Shown: positions 49,196-60,700 of the stretch, piece by piece
How positions within the stretch are numbered: position 1 is the stretch's first letter
Layout of the letters: every line of letters starts with the position of its first letter
NCBI RefSeq assembly: GCF_001411555.2
Contig: NC_049912.1
Span: 3,489,001 to 3,553,000, forward strand
Direction: 5' to 3'
Origin: Juglans regia
Taxonomy: Eukaryota; Streptophyta; Magnoliopsida; Fagales; Juglandaceae
DNA: 64,000 nt
Notes under the pieces: model-generated
Told to the model about the DNA's origin: nothing
The model's input: the letters and a program-made list of their open reading frames with translations, nothing else
The model's database searches: none
Translations under genes and position numbers: made by a program

Positions 49196-50552
49196 ATGCA
49201 ACTTGTTGACAATATTCTACTACAAAAAGATTATTAATGATGATTATAGTCGTTGCTAGTTCTATAATTATCGTCGCAATTAGTTTCTCATTTGGTGGGA
49301 AATTCTCCCGCTAGTGTATTCGCAACCAGTATAAATGACGGTAAAATTTTGGTCATTATAAGTGATATCAGTGACGAATTTAAAATTTTTCTCATTGAAA
49401 ATAAACATTTAGCTACGAGTTTTATATCGCAGCTAAAACGTTACCTTTTACAAAGATAAATTGGGTCGCATAAAATTAATTATTAGATTATAATGGACAA
49501 AAAATTATATCTTCATTAAAATTTATTATTTATGACAAAATGTCGTTTACCTATTAAAAAATATAAATGAGAAAATGCAACTCGTTGGCAATACTCAACT
49601 GTAGCAAGATTGTTAGCGACGATTACAATCATTGCTAATTCTATAATTGTTGTCATAATTACTCTATATGCTTATGAATTTGTGGTCAATACAAATGACG
49701 ATATAATTTTGGTTGTTAAAAATTATATCAACGACGAATTTAAATTTTTTCTCACTGAAGATAAACCTTTAGCTACGAGTTTTATATCGTCGCTAAAAGA
49801 TTACCGTTTTTGAAGATAAATTGGGTCGTAAAAAGTAGATTATTATATTAAAATTGAGAGAAAATTACATTTTTACTAAAACTTGTTATTTATGACAAAA
49901 TGAAACTAGTTGACAGTACTTTAGTACAACAAGATTATTAGCGACGATTATAGTCATTGCTAGTTCTATAATTGTCGTCACAATTACTTTCTCATTTGGT
50001 GAGAAATTTTCCTGCTTATATATTTGCGAGCAATATAAATAACGGTATAAGTTTGGTTGTTAAAAGTAATATTAGCAACAAATAGTAATATTAGCAACGA
50101 ATTTTAAAATTTTCTACGCTAAATATAATCATTAAGCTACGACTTTTATATCATCGTTAAAATATTATCTTTTACAAAGATAAATTAGGTCGTAAAAAGT
50201 CAATTATTAGACTAAAATTGACAAAAAATTACAATTTTACTAAAACTTATTATTTATGACAAAATGAAACTAGTTGGCAATACTCTACTACAATTAGATT
50301 ATTTGCGACGATTAATTTCTGACAATTATAGTAATTGCTAGATCTATAATTGTCGTCACAATTACTTTCTCATTTGGTGGGAAATCTTCTCGCTTACATA
50401 TTTGCGATTAGTATAAATGACGGTATAATTTTAGTTGTTAAAAGTAATATTAGTGACGAATTTAAAATTTTCTTCAATAAAGATAAATATTTAGCTACAA
50501 TTTTATATCGTCGCTAAAACTTTCGTCGATAAAAGTAATTTTTCTTGTAGTG
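49196..50552. repeat. Subterminal tandem repeat array of the CACTA element
   Basis: Four units start near 49196, 49572, 49898 and 50260, spaced about 325-375 bp; the last is cut by the element's end. Each contains AAAATG(C/A)AACT(T/A)GTTG, then a GCGACGATTA-like motif, a TCTCATTTGGTG(G/A)GAAAT block, AAATGACGGTATAATTTTGG and TTAGCTACGA(G/C)TTTTATATCG. In En/Spm elements subterminal repeats bind the accessory transposase protein; that role is by analogy. Confidence 0.82.
50526..50552. repeat. CACTA right terminal inverted repeat
   Basis: It ends TTTTTCTTGTAGTG on the plus strand, and the reverse complement begins CACTACAAGAAAAATTAC. It marks the 5' end of the element relative to TNP2. Confidence 0.88.
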
Positions 50553-50757
50553 TATCTAAAATATATTTGTGATCAAATACTATTTAGTGGATATTTATAA
50601 GAATGTGAATTTTTTAACAAAAATTAATTGAGTTGAGTCAAGTTTTATATGAGTTGTATCATCTTAGAATTAATTGAGTTTAATCGAGTTTTATAGGAAT
50701 TGCAAGTTTATTCTTGGTCTACATTGGACCCTCTATCTAGGGTTAATCAAAATATAA

Positions 50758-50946
50758 GGCCTCGTTTGGTTACACAAATAATCTCATCTCATCTAATATT
50801 TACAATTTTCTCAAACTCCCACACAAAATACAATAAGCAATTCAACTTTTTTAAATCTTAAAACAAAAAATTATATTAAAAAAGTATATTCTATTAATAT
50901 TTTATTTAACGCTCATCTTATTTCATCTGTGTAACCAAACGAGGCC
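50758..50946. mobile_element. Intact PIF-like MITE (189 bp) with perfect 19-bp inverted repeats
   Basis: GGCCTCGTTTGGTTACACA at 50758-50776 is matched exactly in inverse at 50928-50946. The interior has the family's CTCATCTCATCT and TATATTCTATTAATATTTTA tracts. TAA precedes and AAT follows, so a TAA-type duplication is possible but not shown. Perfect ends suggest this is the youngest copy in the window. Confidence 0.88.
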
Positions 50947-51734
50947 AATAATTCAACTTTTGTGTTTATCTTAGCCATTATACTATCCAACTTCAAAGGT
51001 CTAAAGTCTAGTTTTAAAATTTGGGCTCACCTAAAGTAAGGTTGATGATGAAGCATGTTTTGGATTCCTCAAAAGTTTGTGTCAGGACTAGGCACAAGTC
51101 AAGAAATCCACGGCCAAGAACTCTAAGTTGCAATTGTCAACGTACTCTCAAAGTTGAAAGAAATAGATTGGTTATCAAAGGAAGCTCTACAAAGTTATTG
51201 ATCAAGTCTCATGACATTGCTGAAGATGACCAAGAAGAAAACAATATAAAATAGAATTGCAAAGCCCTAAACAATGTTTCAGTTGAACACATTTTAATCA
51301 TGATTAAGGGTATAGGTGTTAAGACATAAATATATATAATAAAATCTATTTTTTCTCATCCATTTAAACTTTTCAAGATAAACAGCAATGTCATGAGAGA
51401 CAGAGAGAGCTAGGCAAAAGATGTAAGGGAGACAAAATGGGTTAAGGTGTTCAAGATTCTCTGTTCACATTAAAAATAATAATTATTGTGTGAGCCTCTT
51501 GTCGGAGGGTGTAAATATCTCAACTACACTACACTTAATTTTTAGGTTTTCTCTTCCAAATAATATAATACACTAATTGTCTATATTATTTATACTATAT
51601 TAGTACGAGTTAAACATATTTTTCACCAATAAATAATCAGTGACGAAAACGATCCTATTGATCCAAATCTATCAAACCCAACATGATATTGAAGTCTGAT
51701 CCTACCTAGTCTAAACAAAGCGCTCCCTCCCCCC
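50947..51734. other. Spacer, no gene seen
   Basis: Mixed-composition sequence. A 77-codon frame at 51021-51254 shows no motif I recognise. Confidence 0.45.
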
Positions 51735-53060
51735 CCAGTGCATCTATGGCACACAATGCCACCGTACTACATCACCATCGGCTCCTTTGCACTGTTTGGC
51801 CAACATATGAGCATTAGAGTTTTCTTACATGCCTGATTTCGAACTTGGGTAAGAGATTTGATAGCTGAATAATGTAAAAAAGAATAGCTCCTTGCAAGGA
51901 CAATTCGAAAGATAGCTTTTCAGCTATATATTCTACTGTCGTTATGGGATCAGACTTAATAATTATATGGGGTATGCCAAGATGGGTGGTCAACTGTAAG
52001 CCTTTTGATATTGCTAATGCTTCAATAGCTTCTACTCTCTATTCTCCAAACTCATATTTGCATGCAACCATTATGATTTTTCTTTCCTCATCATGCAAGA
52101 CAGCACCTAAACTTGATTTTTGTTACTTTCTAAAGACTGCTGCATCAATATTGAGTTTTAGAATTCCATATGCTGGTCTATGCCAAGATAGAATCCTTTC
52201 CATTTCGAGATTGATTTAACAAACATGCATCTTCTTGAAATTATCCACCAAACATATTGTCTCTTAAATAGCTACTTCTAGATCAAGATTTTATTATTGG
52301 TGGATGTACACATTTATTCTACACCATGACCCCCATGCAACTCTAAAGACTTTTGGCAAATCCATGCTTGCGAAGTTTTGCTTCATATGAAAATGAGAAC
52401 CTCATAACTTTGTTGATCATTAGACTTTGCAGCCATCAGAGGATAGACTTGCTGCCATACTTGTTTGATATGGCAACATGAGAGTAAAGCATGAAGGCTA
52501 TCTTCCTCTCCCTTTATACATAATGCACATAATGCTTCTTGTAGAACTTGCTTTGTGGGTAAGATATCATTAGAAAGCCTCTGTGCTAAGTTTTTTAATC
52601 TTATTAAGTAATTTAAGATTCCAAACACTTCCCCAAAATTGTCTCCATCCTGTAGTGTTTAAGCTCTTCCTTGTTACATAGCTTCTTAAGTTTTAACATC
52701 CTCATAAACCTAGACACTTTTAATAGAGAACATGCCATTCTTACTATCACCTCGTAGCATTTGATCTTCTAGCAATGTGTGGCTTAGATGAGTTTTCAAA
52801 ATGTCATCCACTTCTTGTTTACAGAATAGCCTACATATCTTTTGAATATCCCATCTATCGGATCCCTCTTCCGACAGTTCACTCACTTAGCAATCTCAGT
52901 AATTTGTGCTTGATAGTTTGCATTCGAGTATTTTAGTGTCTGTAGAAGCTAACGATCTTTCCATATTCTTATCTTCCTTCCATCTCCCACTCTTCATTTA
53001 CATACTTCCTTTAAAATACCTTGAATCATATGTATACCTCGCCTTGCATTAGGAAAGTAC
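51735..53060 (-). mobile_element. LINE remnant A (zf-RVT and RNase H end)
   Basis: On the minus strand: RVGDGRKIRIWKDR (about 52960-53000); a zinc-binding reverse-transcriptase region with LCALCIKGEEDSLHALLSC and VWQQV (52383-52628); then an RNase H domain (SLGAVLHDEERKIIMVA; EAIEALAISKGLQL; about 51850-52200) ending near RHVRKL. Stops and frameshifts are frequent and the reverse transcriptase itself is absent. This is the 3' end of a non-LTR retrotransposon of the plant RNase H-bearing type. Confidence 0.75.
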
Positions 53061-53515
53061 TCCGATTTGTAACTGATCTATACATTAAAGATGGGGTACT
53101 CTAAAGTAGCTTATAAGTATAATCCATGGATACGAGACTTTTAGAGACGTGGCATTGATGGAAAAAACAACTTTATAGGATGTACAAATGGAGACACCAT
53201 TAATGCAATTGTGAACAAATTCTATAATCCATCATATTTCAAAGACGTATTGTAGATCTTGATTGATTTAGTTGGATTTATTGATTAAATTTTATTACTT
53301 ACAAGTTGGTGCACAAACATACTATTTATTTTGAAATTTGTTATAGTTTTATAAAAAGATAAAAAGATTACTATTTTTTATTTTAATTGATGGGATAACC
53401 TTTTGGTTCGTAATATTTTAAATGTATCAAGAAGTATATTTGCAAAGGCTATTTTGCTTTATTCATTACCAATCCAGGATTTTGCCATTTTTTAAAAAAC
53501 TGAAATGATATTCAT
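53061..53515. other. Gap between two LINE remnants, no gene seen
   Basis: AT-rich sequence with no recognisable coding content. It may contain the decayed 3' tail of LINE remnant B. Confidence 0.4.
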
Positions 53516-56160
53516 GATATTAAATACAAAGTTGGTCTTCAGCCATAATAAGCGAAGAAATACAAGGAGCAACATGATCCACTTCTACAACTTCATAATC
53601 AAGAAGCACAGCTTCTCTAGCAAATTTATGTGATATGCCATTAAGTTCCCTTTTAACATGTTGAATGCTCCAACAAGATCCAGCTTGTAAGTTGCGAAAA
53701 TCTGAGAGGATACAACTAATTCTACAATCATCTTGATTCTTTGACAATGCGGCATATACAATCTGAAGTGAATCGCCCTAAAAAAATAATGAATGCTACC
53801 CAAGATCAAGACAGAAAATATCAGCACATAGTGAGCAATCCTTTTACTTCAACAATTAATGGTTCAACACAAAAAAGTAATGGTTAAATCATACTAGCAA
53901 TAACATGAACACCATCACAATCTCGGATGATCACACCTATATCAATTTTGTCACAATTAGCTTGGATAGCAACATCCTAATTAACCTTTATTCAAGTAGG
54001 AGGGGTGTACTTCCCAATGTAATGTTGTAAAAGGTACTAATGGTCTAACCATAGTAGAAGTTTGCATGGCTTGCAGATAATCCTTACAGGCCAGTATAAT
54101 ATTACCAAAGTGAGTTGAAGGAGGTATGAAACTGCCCTCATGGATCGGAGTGTTTCTCCTATGCAAAAGTGATTGAGCAATGACAGTGAACAACTCAAAA
54201 TCTTTTTGTTCCAGCCTTAGATTCAGTTGCTCAACAATAAGACCAAAGTCAGTTGATGTGATTGTAGCTTTCTGAAGGGCCCTAGGACATAGAAGTCAAA
54301 CATCACGTGCAGAAGGACAAGTCCAAAGAATATGACCCGGGGTGTCCTCCTCATGCAAACAGATGGGGTACATAGGATTTGTGATGACATGCGTTTTATA
54401 TAAATTCATTTTTGTTTGTATAACATCAATACAACTATGCCAAAGAAAAACTTTAACATTATTGGTAACTTGCAATGACCAAATTCTCTTCTAAAACACC
54501 ACACACTGCCCTTTCATAGAAGATTCCCCAACAAACAAAGTCAGTAGTTATTTTTGCAAATGGTGTGCACTTTTTACTAAGAATATCCATTGGAAGTACC
54601 CCTCCACACTAATCTATCAGGACAACCTTGTAGACTTACATGAATCTTCATAATTGCTTCAACATCTGTGATTGAAGATAGAATATAGTAGGTCCAGATT
54701 CCACCACCCATTTTGAGTATCAATCAGATTAGCAACAGCTAAATCCTTAGGTAAAACTAAAATCGCAGATTGGATTTTCAAGAAACATCATGATGCAACT
54801 ATCTATCTTTCCAAATTTGGATTTGTGTCCTATCTCCAACTCTCCTTAGAAGACCTTTTTGTGAGAGAGGAATGACTTGGCTTATACTGCTTTAAATATA
54901 AGAAGGTTTATTCCCCAACTCAGCATGCAAGATATTGGTGGTAAGAAAATATTTAGCTTGAAAGTTCCAACTTGGAAGAGAGTGAGGAGATTTCAGTATC
55001 CTTCATACTTGTTTAGCCAAAAGGGATAAATTAAAACATTTAAGATCTCTAAAACCAAGGCCCCAATATTATTTTCCAGAACTTAAAATGTCCCAACCTT
55101 TTCAACGAATTCTGGAATAATTATCAAGATGACCCCACCAAAGTTAGCAAACATGGAGTTGAATTTTACAAAGAGAAATTGGAAGTGAAAACACACTCAT
55201 ACTATAGGTAGGGATAACTTGAAGAATAACGTTAATAAGAATTTCTTTCCCAACTTGAGAAAGAAATTTTTTCTTCTAGTTATTAAGCTTTCTACTAACC
55301 CTATCCACAATACCTAAAAAAGAAGCCACCTTTGATCAACCTACTAGGGAAGAAAGTCCCAGGTACTTATCCAAATTGGAAGAGGCTTTCAAACAAGCAA
55401 CCTCCGTAATATACTTCTTAGTTGCAAACTTGGTGTTGTTGCTAAAAAATAAGGAGGTTTTGCCTTATTAAGTTGTTGGCAAGATGCAGCTTCATGTACA
55501 CCAAGAATCTGATTTAAGATTGCCCAAACTTGCATAGTAGCTTGACAAAATAAGAGACTTGCATAGTAGCTTAACAAAATAGGAGACTATCATCCATAAG
55601 AAAGAGGTGATTCATCCTTGTCACACCCTTGCCTAGTGGGGCACTTGTGATTAAGCCTTGCTGTTCTGCAGATTGGAGTTGAGGACTTAAGCTTTAGCAT
55701 AGAGTATGAATAAATAAGTAGATAGGGGGCAGTCTTATCTTAAACCTCTCTGTGGTTTGAACATTTCATGAGGGACACCATTCACAAGTATAGAGGAGGA
55801 GGAAGAATTGATACTTTTCATAACCAAATCTATCCAACTTGGAGCAAACCCGAATTTAAGCATCACATCTATAATAAAATCTCATTCTAGCCTATCATAG
55901 ACCTTGCTCATATATAATATTAAGGCCATGTAGCCATGTCTACCATGAAGCTGAGTTTTCATTGTATGGAAGGTCTCATAGGTAGCCAAGATATTATCTG
56001 TGATCAATCGACCAGGGACAAAGGCAGACTGATTTGGTGAAATAATTGAGGGCAGTATCATCTTCAACCTTTTGGTGAACAGTTTAGTGATAATCTTGTA
56101 GATGACATTACAAAGGCTAATAGGTATATACTCAGTAATGAACTATCCTGTTTTAGTCAA
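53516..56160 (-). mobile_element. LINE remnant B (reverse transcriptase to RNase H)
   Basis: On the minus strand: reverse transcriptase with SPNQSAFVPGRLITDNILA and GYMALILYMSKVYDRLEWDF (55830-56100), a LRxDCPLSTYLFILYA-like segment (about 55700-55750), and a catalytic box reading LFLMDDSLLF (about 55580-55610). Next come a zinc-binding region (FLWHSCIDVIQTKMNLYKTH; CPICLHEEDTPGHILWTC without its first Cys; 54290-54500), a linker (LLHRRNTPIHEGSFIPPSTH), and RNase H (CDKIDIGVIIRDCDG; VKRELNGISHKFA). Many stops and frameshifts. Endonuclease and ORF1 are not seen. Confidence 0.8.
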
Positions 56161-57743
56161 ATAAAAAAATATTAGAGATTTTTAAAATAAAAATGTCTTA
56201 CTTGTTATGCATGACAACATGATATTATTAAAATGAAAAATTCTAATTACCATCTCGTACACTACACATCAACATGTGATTTGTCATTTTTTTCATTCTA
56301 TTTAAACACACACATATTGATGTATAAATATGTGTATTTAAACACACTAAATTTTTCTTTAAATTAGAGCATATAAAAATTTCAAAGATGATTGAAGCAT
56401 GTAACATTGTTCATACCCCATTATTTAATAGGGGACTTCTAGGACCACTGAGAGATGTTTTCGAGAGTTTCTCCTGAGAAATGCAAAATACACTTTTTTA
56501 TTTGTGTATTTTTTTCAAGTATTTTATAAATCACTTTAAATATTTAAATAAAACCATAAACGCATTTAAAAACACTTGTTTAATAATTAACTAAAAAAAA
56601 TTAGTTGGGATGCATCGTCAGTGATGCATCAGTTCCTTATTTACGATGTAAAATTTTTATTTCTAATCCGTTTCTCCTCCTCTCTCTGTAACGGTAACTT
56701 TTTCCCCAAGTCACAACCTTTCCATTGGGTATCATTTGGACCCGGAAAGATGGCCTTATGGTTGAGCACCAACAATGTTGGAGTCAGAGTGCCCTGCGAC
56801 TCCAACTCTGACTTGTCGAAGTGGAATCAGATTTGGACTTTTTTATTGAAATTTTTTTCTTAGCCTATTTGAAATTTCAATTTGGTAATTTTGGGTTCTC
56901 ACTAATCGGATTGGACTTCCAGATTTCAGTTTTTTTAAAAAAATATTTTTTCAAATTTCAAATTTATTAAAACATAACCAAATTTGAAAAAATAAATCAT
57001 TGTACAAATTAATGTTATTATATATTAATGTTTATACATTAATATTGCATGTTATTATACATTGATTATTATACATTACTAATACATGTTATTATACTTT
57101 AGTTATTATATATTAGTATTACATGTTATTATAAATTTAAATATTTGTGATTATACATAAAACATTAGTTATTATATAATTAATATTAAATGTTATTATA
57201 TATTAGTGTTTATTCATTAGTTCTTATTATACATTAGTATTACATAGTAATAATAGTTAATAGTATGGTGTTTACATATACTAAATTATTATTAGTTAAT
57301 TTAATCAATTTATATTATAGTATAAATATATTATTTTATAATAATTTGTTTATATTAATATATTATTGAATTTAATTAATTATATAAATTATAATTGTAT
57401 AATATATATGATTAAAATATCAAAAATACATATATATTTTTATAAATTATATACAAGGAGTCGAAGTAAGACAATGAGTTGCTATCTCGAACTCCAGCTC
57501 CAACTTTTTTGATGAAAAAACTCTGATTCCGACTCCGCTGTCGGAGTTAGAATCGGAATCCGAAACGAATTTTCGGATTTTGGATCAGCGTAGGCCCACA
57601 CACAAACACAGTCGCCCATTCAACCCCTTCCGCCTCCCACTTCTCCGAACTGTGAAGCTACTGCCATCTTTGTACATGCAAGCCGAAAACCCGCTGTTTT
57701 CCTACATTTTCTTCTGACCCATATTTTTTTATAAGGAAAAGCA
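56161..57743. other. Spacer upstream of GEN1 with tandem AT repeats
   Basis: It holds degenerate repeats of ATTATACATTAGTATTACATGTT type at 57005-57260. These are bracketed by sequences rich in GGAGTC/GACTCC (56760-56850 and 57465-57580), the right one containing the palindrome CGACTCCGCTGTCGGAGT. The last 150 bases, with CCTTCCGCCTCCC, are probably the GEN1 promoter and leader. Confidence 0.45.
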
Positions 57744-60700
57744 ATGGGGGTGGGAGGGAATTTCTGGGACTTGCTGAAGCCCTATGCCCGAACCGAAGGC
57801 TTCGATTTCCTGAGGAACAAACGAGTCGTCGTAGACCTCTCCTTCTGGATCGTCCAGCACGAGACCGCTATCAAGACCCATGTCAGAAAGCCACACATTA
57901 GGCTTACTTTCTTCCGTACCATCAATCTCTTCTCTAAGGTGCTCTTGGTTCTCCTTCTCTCATTCATTTTCGGTTCCTGCTTGGTTACCAAGAAACCAAA
58001 GTTTTCGGCTTATGCTTTGAAAGACTTATCTTGGCTGAGATAAATTTCTTTTCTTTTTTGGCCCAAATATTTTTGCTTATTTAAATTTTTTTCTTTGCCT
58101 GCATAGAGAAGAAAAAATAATGAAAAAGGGGAAAGAAAATTTTGTTTTTTTATCTGTTATTTGTTTTGAAGTTCCTACTTTTTTTTTTATAACTGTTATT
58201 GTTTTGAGGTTTTGTTTATTGTTTTGATGCAATCCTTCTCCTTTCTTCGTTGTAGGATGTATTACTTACGGAGTAATGTTAGAGAGAAGTCACTATAGCA
58301 ATACACATTTTACACTCACTACGTGACTGCTTCTAGTTGATTATTCCCAACACTCATTTGGATAGATGTGTGGTCTAGATGATGCTACATCATGTGTGCA
58401 AAATGAATGCTCCTAATAGTGACTTCTATCTATATTTATTCTTACTTAAATGATTGTGTTAGCCTCAGTGAAATGGAGATTTTGTTTTGTGTCCCAAAAA
58501 CTGTACAACGTTTAAAATAATAATTTTGTTTTGTTTTCCACATTTTCTTTACAACATAATGTTGCCTGACTTGTTCTGATAACAATGGTGCTGAGGTATT
58601 TGCAGTTTGGTGCATTTCCGGTCTTTGTCCTTGATGGAACTCCATCACCGCTTAAATCGCAGGCAAGAATTGCAAGGTTTTTTCGTGCTTCTGGCATTGA
58701 TTTGTCAGATTTTCCGGTTGCTGAAGAGGGCATTTCGGTTGAGAGGAATGGTGCATTTTCAAAATGTGTTCGAGAGTGTGTGGTGGGTTGTTTATTTCGT
58801 CATAATTGCAATCAACTTTGTTAGATTTTGCGAATGTTAAGATACATGGAGGTGAATATCTGCTTCCTTCATTCCATTCTTCCAAATTCATCGGAAAGGC
58901 GTTTACACAATTAACAAATACCTTACCTACAAGTTCTAGAAATTTCTATCATCATAATAAACTCATATATTTGGTTGAGTTCTGGTTTCGCCCCTTTGTG
59001 CATCAACCTATATTCTTTTAGGGGATTTTCTTCTTCTGATTGTTGACTAACTGAGGAAATAGACCCACCATCGGCAGGGTGCAACCTAGTGATCAATGGG
59101 TAGGTTTGGGATGAGCTGTATATTTGGGCATCCTGGGACTAGGAGTTTTTTTTTATTACCTAATACTCATTTATGGTGGGTGGGTCTGAAGGGACCAACT
59201 TGGTGAGGTTCCACAAGAAAACAAAATGAAGTTAAAACAGTTAATTTCATTTTATGTTTATGCCCATATTTTAACATGTAGAAGAAAGTATGTGTGAACT
59301 CTAGGAAGCCCCCCTATATGAAGTATAAACTGAAAAAACTTTTAATGTTTATTACTGTTATAAACTAAAAACCAGCACAATACATTATGAACAGGCGTTT
59401 TGGGGGTTTATTCTTTGAGGTTGAAGTTTGGTAACAATACTTGTGATGAAGAAACATAAGGATGTTATGATATTCAGACAAGTTTGAAGCATATGTCACA
59501 TTAATTTTTCTTTTTCTTGGTGTACATGTGTTGGGGAAGTTCTTACAAATTTCCTTGTAGGTATTGCAGGGTTACTCATTAAACTTACTTTTGTGAAATT
59601 TTTAGCAACCAAGGGGTTTTTTTTTGCTCATCATTTAGTTGCGTACTATGTAAACAAGCTCTCATCTTTGTACTTCATCTGTGGCTTGCATTGAATTGAG
59701 GTGTAAGATCATTTTAGCTATGTTGGCATCAATTTTGTTAAATATATTTGGTATGGTGAAGTCTGCATTCCACCTATTGGATGGTTGTAGGTTTTTCAGT
59801 TTCCCTTGATTTTTTGGTGATGCTTTTGGGACCTTTATGCAATTTTTTACTAATCGTGGTTTGATAGGAACTGCTTGAGCTTTTTGGGTTGCCTGTGGTA
59901 AAAGCAAAAGGAGAGGCAGAAGCATTGTGTGCACAGTTAAACAGTGAAGGTTATGTAGATGCTTGCATCACTGCCGACAGTGATGCATTCCTCTATGGGG
60001 CTAAATGTGTCATCAAATGTATTCAGCCCAATTCCAAAGTAAGTACAAGTGATTTATTTGTGCCCTTATTGAGCATTAGGTTGCATTTTAAAGTGTCATC
60101 TAATCATTTACTTTTCAATATGGCAATGACATCTATGCCGTAATTGTAGCTCACAAATTTCTTCATGTTCCTATCCGTTCATGATTAAATCATTTGATTT
60201 TGCAATATCCTTTTTGGTAAGCGTGAGGATCTCATGGTATGCAGGAACCATTTGAATGTTACCGCATATCAGATATTGAAGCTGGTATTGGGTTGAAGAG
60301 GAAACACTTGATTGCTATATCTCTTTTGGTTGGCAATGACCATGATTTGGACGGGGTGCAAGGGATTGGGCTTGATACAGCTCTTCGCTTTGTCCAAGCT
60401 TTTGCTGAAGATGAGATACTGAATAGGTGTGCTCATTAACTGATGTCGGTCATTTTTTTTCTGTAGCTGTAAATTTGAAATGAACATGTGGTAATGTTAG
60501 ATCGAGTTGGGATTGATACCTTCCATGCTGAAGATGATATTTCCTGTAGGCTGTATGAAATAGGCAATGGGGATACTCCACTGTTTCAAGGTGGCATTAA
60601 ATCTTTAGATGATCATACGCCTAGTTCGGATAAGAGCTCACCAAAGATAAGATGTTGTCACTGTTCCTTCTGTGGACATCCTGGCGGCAAGAGGGCTCAT

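Larger units (their letters stand above)
30593..50552 (-). mobile_element. CACTA (En/Spm) DNA transposon, about 20 kb, with nested gypsy element
   Basis: The left end (30593-30619) begins CACTATAAGAAA and the right end (50526-50552), reverse complemented, begins CACTACAAGAAA. The two agree at 24 of 27 positions. Flanking triplets are TGT and TAT, one mismatch from a 3-bp duplication. On the minus strand the gene order is TNP2 transposase near the right end, then a Transposase_24-type gene near the left, which is the classical En/Spm arrangement. Subterminal GCGACGA/TCGTCGC motifs lie at both ends. A decayed gypsy element from about 37172 (or earlier) to 44042 accounts for at least a third of the length. 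Both transposase genes are broken, so it cannot move on its own. Confidence 0.88.

Noticed and set aside
49196..50552. CRISPR-like array
   Set aside because: The units are 325-375 bp with no short repeat-spacer pattern, and the DNA is plant nuclear. It is a transposon subterminal array.
51944..52219. 91-codon plus-strand open frame
   Set aside because: It is the antisense of the RNase H domain of LINE remnant A; the minus strand gives the conserved motifs.
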